A DNA stretch of 6,508 nucleotides from Planctomycetaceae bacterium. GTDB lineage: Bacteria > Planctomycetota > Planctomycetia > Planctomycetales > Planctomycetaceae. The stretch lies in contig JALWSL010000312.1 in the NCBI GenBank assembly GCA_027080405.1, forward strand, positions 1-6,508. Direction: 5' to 3'. The notes beneath the pieces were generated by a model. The model saw nothing but the letters and a program-made list of their open reading frames with translations, searched no databases and was not told where the DNA came from. This document shows, in pieces, positions 5,669 to 6,508 of the stretch; the first letter of the stretch is position 1; each line of letters opens with the position of its first letter. The position numbers and the translations under genes are program-made.

Positions 5669-6184
5669 ATGACTACAATTTGTCTCGATACTTCAGTTCT
5701 TATTCTGGGAATAAAGGGGTATAAAAACCCCAAGCTGAAAGGGATGGCAGGAAAAGCAAGACGATACTTGAGTTATCTTGCTAAAAGCAAAGAGACAAGA
5801 GTCATGCTCCCTGCGATTGTAGTTACTGAATACCTGGCAGGAGTAAATCCCTCAGAGCATGAAAAGCAAGTCGAATATCTTTCCAAGCACTTTTTTATTC
5901 CCGCGGCGGATCTGAAAGTTGCAGCCCGAGCTGCGGCTTATGCATTTGAACGTGGAAAACGGCGAAAGAAGAACGCTTCTTCGCGTAAAAAAAAGCCGAC
6001 AGGCAAAGTGCAAAAAAGCCGTAATGAAGTTAGGTGCGATGAATTGATAGTTGCAACCGCAATTATGCACGATGCGGATAAAATTGTTACCGGAGATATC
6101 AATCACTTTACGACAATTGCTCAGGGAAGAATCATTATTGAGGATATTCCGCATATTGCCGAGCAACTGAATTTACTTTCCTAA
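5669..6184 (+). CDS. PIN-domain ribonuclease (possible VapC-like toxin)
   Basis: The 171-residue product shows the PIN-fold acidic site: D7 in CLDTSVL, E54 in VVTEYLAG, D124 in RCDELIVATAI and D143 in VTGDINHF. The four acidic residues are in the right order and spacing to coordinate Mg or Mn for RNA cleavage. Length and motifs fit VapC-type toxins and related PIN nucleases. It is unusual in a lysine/arginine-rich insertion at about 94-118 (RGKRRKKN...RKKKP...), just before the third acidic motif, which may bind RNA. The ATG at 5669 lies seven bases after the upstream stop. GGGAAGG at 5651-5657, inside the upstream gene, is a ribosome site with 11 bases of spacing, rather long, so translational coupling is likely. 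Its 3' end overlaps the convergent gene by 12 bp. Confidence 0.9.
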   Translation: MTTICLDTSVLILGIKGYKNPKLKGMAGKARRYLSYLAKSKETRVMLPAIVVTEYLAGVNPSEHEKQVEYLSKHFFIPAADLKVAARAAAYAFERGKRRKKNASSRKKKPTGKVQKSRNEVRCDELIVATAIMHDADKIVTGDINHFTTIAQGRIIIEDIPHIAEQLNLLS

Positions 6185-6508
6185 TTCTTTATTCTTTTTC
6201 TGCAACTTCTTTGCCCTGGCTTTGCCCCCTCTGCTAGCCAGTTCTGCGATGTTGGGATTGCCCGGCATCGCCACAACCGATTCGGGGAGTTTTTTGGGCG
6301 GCTTTCTTTTGAATTGGTTGTACAGAGCCAATTTGATCACGGTAGCAACGTCAAGATCATGGTTATCAACGTATTCATCCAGTGCCGAACTGATCGCAAT
6401 CGGCAAACGAGCGGAAACCTTGCGCACGCTCTTTCGATTCTCAGCCGCTTTTTTCGCCAGCTTCTTCAACTCTCTTTTTCCCGCTGGGGAAAGGTAGTAA
6501 TCGTCCAG
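6173..6508 (-). CDS. Ribbon-helix-helix-like protein, partial (5' end beyond window)
   Basis: The visible 111 residues include a stretch like a ribbon-helix-helix (CopG/Arc-type) DNA-binding domain: strand RKVSARLP, helix IAISSALDEYVDNH, then DLDVATVIKLALYNQF as the second helix. A basic tail follows with PGNPNIAELASRGGKARAKK, giving a strongly cationic protein. An internal TTG at 6469 could start a 98-residue form. The frame stays open to the right edge, though, and the residues before it (LDDYYLSPAGKREL) look coding, so I treat the gene as truncated by the window. RHH proteins are often antitoxins or autoregulators of PIN toxins. Here the gene converges on a PIN gene, so a partnership is only a possibility. 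Confidence 0.7.
   Translation of the reverse strand: MDDYYLSPAGKRELKKLAKKAAENRKSVRKVSARLPIAISSALDEYVDNHDLDVATVIKLALYNQFKRKPPKKLPESVVAMPGNPNIAELASRGGKARAKKLQKKNKELGK

Overview
The window is a bacterial chromosome segment, most likely from a planctomycete of the Gimesia/Rubinisphaera kind. The main reason is the gene at 1764-3032. Its product has an N-terminal hydrophobic segment followed at once by a CPFCS motif and a long soluble domain, which I associate with conserved hypothetical proteins of that phylum. This assignment comes from memory and was not tested by a search.

Layout. Positions 1-250 hold no confident gene, only long open frames on both strands. Two genes lie on the minus strand: an M24-family metallopeptidase of the Xaa-Pro aminopeptidase type (251-1435), and upstream of it the exported or membrane-anchored CPFC protein (1764-3032). 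A gap of about 570 bp separates the latter from a tRNA-Phe(GAA) gene on the plus strand (3603-3675), which has a plausible sigma70-like promoter at 3516-3544.

Two bases after the tRNA begins the most striking element: a tandem array of 159-bp units (3678-4300), three full copies and a shortened fourth. Each unit can fold the same way. A 10-bp hairpin (P0) abuts a three-way junction made of a closing stem with one bulged T (P1), a 7-bp hairpin (P2) and a long arm (P3) capped by a C(UUCG)G tetraloop. Most differences between copies keep the pairs, by wobble exchange or by a true double change, so selection seems to act on RNA structure and not on a protein. Copies alternate in type A-B-A-B. The last copy ends with its closing stem followed by six T's, which looks like an intrinsic terminator. 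I cannot match the array to a named RNA family. The nearest analogy I know is the tandem rtT repeats behind the E. coli tyrT tRNA operon.

Right of the array, on the plus strand, are a small lipoprotein with a YebY-like (DUF2511) domain (4317-4733) and a tight two-gene unit (4879-6184). The unit encodes an unrecognised 260-residue protein and, 7 bp later, a PIN-domain ribonuclease with all four acidic residues. The arrangement resembles a toxin-antitoxin or RNA-processing module, but the first protein is far larger than a usual antitoxin. A convergent gene at the right edge (6173-6508, minus strand, cut by the window) encodes a ribbon-helix-helix-like protein and overlaps the PIN gene by 12 bp.

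The stretch from the tRNA to the right edge looks like accessory DNA behind a tRNA gene. No integrase or duplicated tRNA end is visible, so integration is only a possibility.
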